In this document: one piece after another, positions 60,778 to 64,000 of the stretch
Layout of the letters: every line of letters begins with the position of its first letter
Numbering within the stretch: position 1 is the first letter of the stretch
Source of the DNA: DATBFG01 sp036558645
GTDB taxonomy: Bacteria; Acidobacteriota; Terriglobia; Terriglobales; Acidobacteriaceae
Length of the DNA: 64,000 nt
Direction of reading: 5' to 3'
Assembly: GCA_036558645.1 (NCBI GenBank)
Contig: DATBFG010000029.1
Coordinates: forward strand, 1 to 64,000
Program-made: the position numbers and the translations under genes
The notes under the pieces: generated by a model
Database searches by the model: none
What the model was told of the DNA's origin: nothing
What the model saw: the letters and a program-made list of their open reading frames with translations, nothing else

Positions 60778-62991
60778 TCAGAATTCCGCCAAAGCCTTCA
60801 TTGCACGGAACAGATCTTCTGCCTGAGGCAGGATCGCGTCTTCAAGAATTGGCTGATAGGCGACGAACGTATCGAGTGCGGCCACGCGGCGTACCGGTGC
60901 GTCGAGATATTCGAAGAGGTCATCAGCGATACGAGCCGCTATTTCGGCTCCGTAACCCCAACTCAGGGTATCTTCGTAAGCGACTATGACGCGGTTGGTC
61001 TTCTTCACTGATTGAGCGATCGCTTCCCAGTCAAACGGGTTCAAAGACCGCAGATCGATTAATTCGACATGCACTCCATGTTCGCGTTCCATACGTTGCG
61101 CCGCCTGCAATGCGCGCGGGACCACAGCCCCGTATGTGATTACGGTCAGGTCGGTACCAGACTGCACTATCTTCGCCTTGCCAAACGGGATCATGTAATC
61201 CGGTCCCGGATAAGGAGCGCGGCCATAGGTTTCGCGATAGAGCCGCTTGTGTTCGAGGAACAGCACGGGATCGTCGCAGCGTATTGCGGTCCGCAGGAGT
61301 CCTGCAGCATCGAGTGCGTTAGAGGGGAAGACTACGCGTAGGCCAGGAGTATGCGTGAAGATGCTCTCGCCGCATTGCGAGTGATAGATAGCGCCACCAG
61401 TCAGGTATCCGCCAATGGCAACCCGGATGACGGCAGGAGAGGTGAAGCCGTTATTTGAACGCCAGCGGATGAGCGGCAGTTCATCGCGCAACTGCATCAT
61501 CGCAGGCCAGATGTAGTCGAAGAATTGGATCTCGACCACTGGCTTCAGTCCACGCGTTGCCATGCCTGTAGCGCGGCCAACAATGTTTGCCTCAGCTAGG
61601 GGTGAGTTGAAGACGCGGTCAGAACCGAATTCACATTGCAGCCCGGCGGTCAGCTTGAAGACGCCGCCCTTTCCCTTGATGAGTTTTTCTTCGAGATATT
61701 GCTCGCGACTGCAATCAGCCACGTCTTCGCCAAACATCACGATACGCTCATCTCGCTGCATCTCATCGCGAAGCGTGGCATTGATTAGATCAGCCATCGT
61801 CTTTTCAGGGGCCGGTTTGCCATTCGAGCTCGCCGGAAATTGAGGTTGAGTATCGAAATGCGAGGAGGTGACATCCAGATCTTCGGAATAAACAAAGCGT
61901 AGAACGGTATCCTCGGTAGGGACTGCAGCTTCGAGGGCACGATCAGTATCCGCCTGGATATGATCCTCGACCTCTTTCTCAAGCTGATTGATTCCCTTTT
62001 CGTCGAGGATGCCCTCGCGGAGAAGGAACATCTGCATGCGGGGAATGGGATCGCGCTGTGCGTCTTTCTGCCGCTCGACATCGGGACGATAGAGCCGCTC
62101 GTCGTCGGAGAGTGAATGCGAGTAGGGCCGAATGACATGCGCGTGGATGAAAGATGGCCCGACTCCTGCACGGCTGTGCGCCATCGATCGCGTGAACGCA
62201 CCGTACGTGGCGACAGGATCGGTGCCATCGACCTCTTCGAAGTGGAAGTTGGGGTAATTAGCAACCAGGCGCGAAATATTACCGCCTGCCGTCTGGACTT
62301 CAACCGGAACCGATATCGCGTACTCGTTATCCTGAACAACGAATATGACAGGAATCTTTAGGTTGGAGGCGCTGTTCATGCCCTCCCAGAACTCGCCTTC
62401 ACTGGTAGTGCCGTCGCCGAGAGATACGTACGTGACTTCGTCTCCGTAAAATTTAACGTCCTTAAACTCTCGATAATCTCCCGAAACCTTCTTGGCTGAG
62501 TCGGGATGCCGAGCGAGGTAGCGTCCAGCCTCCGCGCAGCCGATAGCCTGCAAGACCTGGCTGCCAGTCGGCGAAGATTGCGTCACTATGTTCAACTTGG
62601 GGTGTCCCCAGTGCGAGGGCATCTGCCGGCCGCCGGAACTCGGATCGTCCGCCTTGCCAGTAGCCTGCAACAGCATTTCGTAGGGTGTGACACCCAGGCC
62701 CAGACACAGTGCCCGGTCTCGATAGTAAGGATAGAACCAATCGTAAGCCGGCTTCATGGCGAAAGCTGCGGCGACTCCGATGGCTTCATGCCCGGCACCC
62801 GAAATCTGGAAAAAGATTTTCTGTTGCCGCTTGAGGAGGATCTCCCGGTCGTCCAGCTTGCGGGAGGTATACATGATGCGGTACGCGTCGACAAGTTGCT
62901 GGCGGGTAAGATCTTCATAGGTCTTACCGCGCCGCGAAGTATCTGTTTGGGTCGTGCTCGCAGTCTTGGGTTCTGTCTTTGTCGTCGCCAT
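60778..62991 (-). CDS. fused alpha/beta 2-oxoacid dehydrogenase E1 (branched-chain or pyruvate type)
   Basis: Thiamine-diphosphate decarboxylase feeding a lipoyl E2. 737 residues: E1 alpha in about 20-370 and E1 beta in about 395-735. The alpha part has QISGAGHEAIGVAAAFAM near 52 and the TPP motif SLGDGTTSEGEFWEGMNSAS near 190 with ending NEYAISVP. The beta part has FGEDVADCSREQYLEEKLIK, FNSPLAEANIVGRATGMATR, IRVAIGGYLTGGAIYHSQCG and LITYGAVVPRAL-like segments. Fused E1 chains are known for branched-chain 2-oxoacid dehydrogenases. No E2 or E3 gene is in the window, so the substrate is unproven. Confidence 0.9.
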   Translation of the reverse strand: MATTKTEPKTASTTQTDTSRRGKTYEDLTRQQLVDAYRIMYTSRKLDDREILLKRQQKIFFQISGAGHEAIGVAAAFAMKPAYDWFYPYYRDRALCLGLGVTPYEMLLQATGKADDPSSGGRQMPSHWGHPKLNIVTQSSPTGSQVLQAIGCAEAGRYLARHPDSAKKVSGDYREFKDVKFYGDEVTYVSLGDGTTSEGEFWEGMNSASNLKIPVIFVVQDNEYAISVPVEVQTAGGNISRLVANYPNFHFEEVDGTDPVATYGAFTRSMAHSRAGVGPSFIHAHVIRPYSHSLSDDERLYRPDVERQKDAQRDPIPRMQMFLLREGILDEKGINQLEKEVEDHIQADTDRALEAAVPTEDTVLRFVYSEDLDVTSSHFDTQPQFPASSNGKPAPEKTMADLINATLRDEMQRDERIVMFGEDVADCSREQYLEEKLIKGKGGVFKLTAGLQCEFGSDRVFNSPLAEANIVGRATGMATRGLKPVVEIQFFDYIWPAMMQLRDELPLIRWRSNNGFTSPAVIRVAIGGYLTGGAIYHSQCGESIFTHTPGLRVVFPSNALDAAGLLRTAIRCDDPVLFLEHKRLYRETYGRAPYPGPDYMIPFGKAKIVQSGTDLTVITYGAVVPRALQAAQRMEREHGVHVELIDLRSLNPFDWEAIAQSVKKTNRVIVAYEDTLSWGYGAEIAARIADDLFEYLDAPVRRVAALDTFVAYQPILEDAILPQAEDLFRAMKALAEF

Positions 62992-63167
62992 CCGCCCGAG
63001 GTCCCCGAGGTCTATTGTAAATGGTGACCGGCGGTTCCGAATATACTGAAAGCGCTGGTCTTGTGCCTTTCAGATCGGCAACAATCTTTGGATGCGTGCT
63101 CCCAGGAAGAAGTGGTCGCATGTCCTCCATGGCCTTGACAGCTAGTGGCGGCTAGAGCTGTTTTTTC

Positions 63168-63866
63168 ATGATCAAATTCAACCGCACATTCGACCCCCAC
63201 CAGATCCGACTCGTAATTTTTGACCTTGATGGCACGCTAATTGACTCGCGGCTCGACCTAATTCATTCGATCAATGCCATGTTGCGGCACTTCGAGCGCA
63301 CTGAGTTGCCGGGAGACGTTGTTGCTTCTTATGTCGGGGATGGAGCGCCAATGCTGGTCCGTCGTGCTCTGGGTGACCCGGTGGACGAAGCCTTCCTGAA
63401 AGAGGCCATCGAATATTTTCTCGGCTACTACCGGGTCCACAAGCTCGATTACACCCTGGTTTACGACGGAATTAAGGAAGCATTAACGTCGATTCGTGGA
63501 AACAATGGATCGCGAACGATGGCGGTGCTATCCAACAAGCCGGTAAATCCGTCGCGCGACATCATTAATGCCCTTGGACTTGGTGAATTCTTTGCGTTTG
63601 TATACGGGGGAAATAGTTTTCAGACCAAGAAGCCCGATCCGCTGGGTGCGCGAACCCTGCTGCGGGAAACGATGATAAAAGCAGAAGAGACACTGATTGT
63701 GGGGGATTCGTCGAACGATATCTTGACGGGACGGAACGCTGGTCTGTGGAGCTGCGGTGTAACCTACGGCTTTGCTCCGCATACCTTGTGCGAAGTGCCC
63801 CCGGACGTAGTGATCGACTCGCCGGAGGATCTGCTGAGATTGTTCCAGACAAGCAACAGGCAATAA
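63168..63866 (+). CDS. gph: HAD-family hydrolase, phosphoglycolate phosphatase type
   Basis: 232 residues. The HAD catalytic Asp pair is in VIFDLDGTLIDSR near 17-29, motif II Ser/Thr in MAVLSNKPVN near 123, motif III Lys in KKPDPLGA near 153 and motif IV Asp in IVGDSSNDILTGRNAG near 175. The cap domain is the small helical type of Gph/PgmB. Phosphoglycolate is the usual substrate of such sequences, but beta-phosphoglucomutase-like or other phosphatase roles cannot be excluded. It is divergent from the E1 gene. Confidence 0.85.
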   Translation: MIKFNRTFDPHQIRLVIFDLDGTLIDSRLDLIHSINAMLRHFERTELPGDVVASYVGDGAPMLVRRALGDPVDEAFLKEAIEYFLGYYRVHKLDYTLVYDGIKEALTSIRGNNGSRTMAVLSNKPVNPSRDIINALGLGEFFAFVYGGNSFQTKKPDPLGARTLLRETMIKAEETLIVGDSSNDILTGRNAGLWSCGVTYGFAPHTLCEVPPDVVIDSPEDLLRLFQTSNRQ

Positions 63867-64000
63867 GTCTTTTTTTTGGCCACAGTTATTCTCGCTGGTT
63901 ACCAGCAGTGGCTAGCCTATCTGCAGTTTCGGTTACACTGCATTTATCAATGCAAATTTCACTGAACGGGAATTCTTTTAGCCCAGCGGAGGCGCGCAAA
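63867..64000 (+). other. window end: T-run after gph and possible start of another gene
   Basis: A run of eight T follows the gph stop by a few bases but without a preceding stem. At 63950 an ATG opens a plus-strand frame (MQISLNGNSFSPAEARK) that remains open to the edge at 64000; no ribosome site is seen, so it is only a possible partial gene. Confidence 0.3.

Noticed and set aside
63894..63906. GCTGGTTACCAGC palindrome as an operator
   Set aside because: Short and isolated at the window edge, with the downstream gene not visible; too little to support.
1..64000. tRNA, rRNA, CRISPR, transposase, phage or integrase genes
   Set aside because: Looked for on both strands; no conserved RNA motifs, direct-repeat arrays, terminal inverted repeats or transposase/integrase motifs were recognised.

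Overview
The window reads as chromosome from an Acidobacteriota bacterium, most likely class Terriglobia. The evidence is a large orphan FtsX-type permease of the acidobacterial ADOP type, a DUF2934 protein, several small secreted proteins of kinds common in that phylum, many stand-alone HTH and PilZ proteins, and an estimated mid-50s to 60 % G+C. This is a judgement from protein style; no marker gene such as rRNA is present. I saw no rRNA, tRNA, CRISPR array, insertion sequence, phage gene or integrase.

Layout. 1-9.4 kb: an exopolysaccharide locus with divergent arms. A GT4 glycosyltransferase and an AlgD-type GDP-mannose dehydrogenase are on the minus strand; two GT4 enzymes, a heparinase II/III-family lyase and an asparagine-synthetase-like amidotransferase are on the plus strand, tightly coupled. 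9.5-20.2 kb: mixed accessory genes, including a GAF protein, a dioxygenase remnant, an amidohydrolase, an overlooked 42-residue basic protein, a DUF805 protein, a divergent P450, a nitrilase, a frameshifted AAC(6')-like acetyltransferase, a LuxR-type response regulator with CRP-like dyads upstream, and the ADOP permease. 20.2-23.6 kb: a sulfate-activation operon (Sat-CysC fusion, TSUP transporter, CysQ-like phosphatase). 24-31.3 kb: a second surface-glycan operon (GT4, Wzx flippase, WecB) that also holds a condensation-domain-like protein and an Sfp-type phosphopantetheinyl transferase, next to a GT2 enzyme.

31.8-39.8 kb is a signalling island: two copies of an overlapping pair of tiny LuxR-HTH-only genes flank two zinc-ribbon membrane proteins (one with a GAF domain), followed by a receiver-only response regulator, a tandem-PilZ protein and a membrane GGDEF protein with a destroyed active-site motif. 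39.8-46.9 kb is an oxidative/non-oxidative pentose-phosphate operon (tkt-tal-gnd-zwf-glk). 47-53.7 kb is again regulatory and envelope-related: PilZ, a NarL-type regulator, an ECF sigma/anti-sigma pair, a YXWGXW lipoprotein, small secreted or hydrophilic proteins, a PAS-GGDEF protein with a degenerate motif, and a third HTH-only protein. 53.8-55.9 kb encodes NrfHA ammonia-forming nitrite reductase whose catalytic haem motif is CXXCH. 55.9-60.5 kb holds secreted proteins, including an 820-residue protein with three internal repeats and a Tyr/Gly/Trp-rich tail. The window closes with a fused alpha/beta 2-oxoacid dehydrogenase E1 and a phosphoglycolate-phosphatase-like HAD hydrolase.

How the parts fit: the two glycan loci supply a uronic-acid-containing surface polymer and its export, and the PilZ, GGDEF, ECF and HTH genes are the kind of circuitry that would control such an envelope. 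The strongest candidates for something undescribed are the duplicated overlapping HTH-only pairs with their zinc-ribbon partners, and the condensation-like protein plus phosphopantetheinyl transferase inside a glycan operon.
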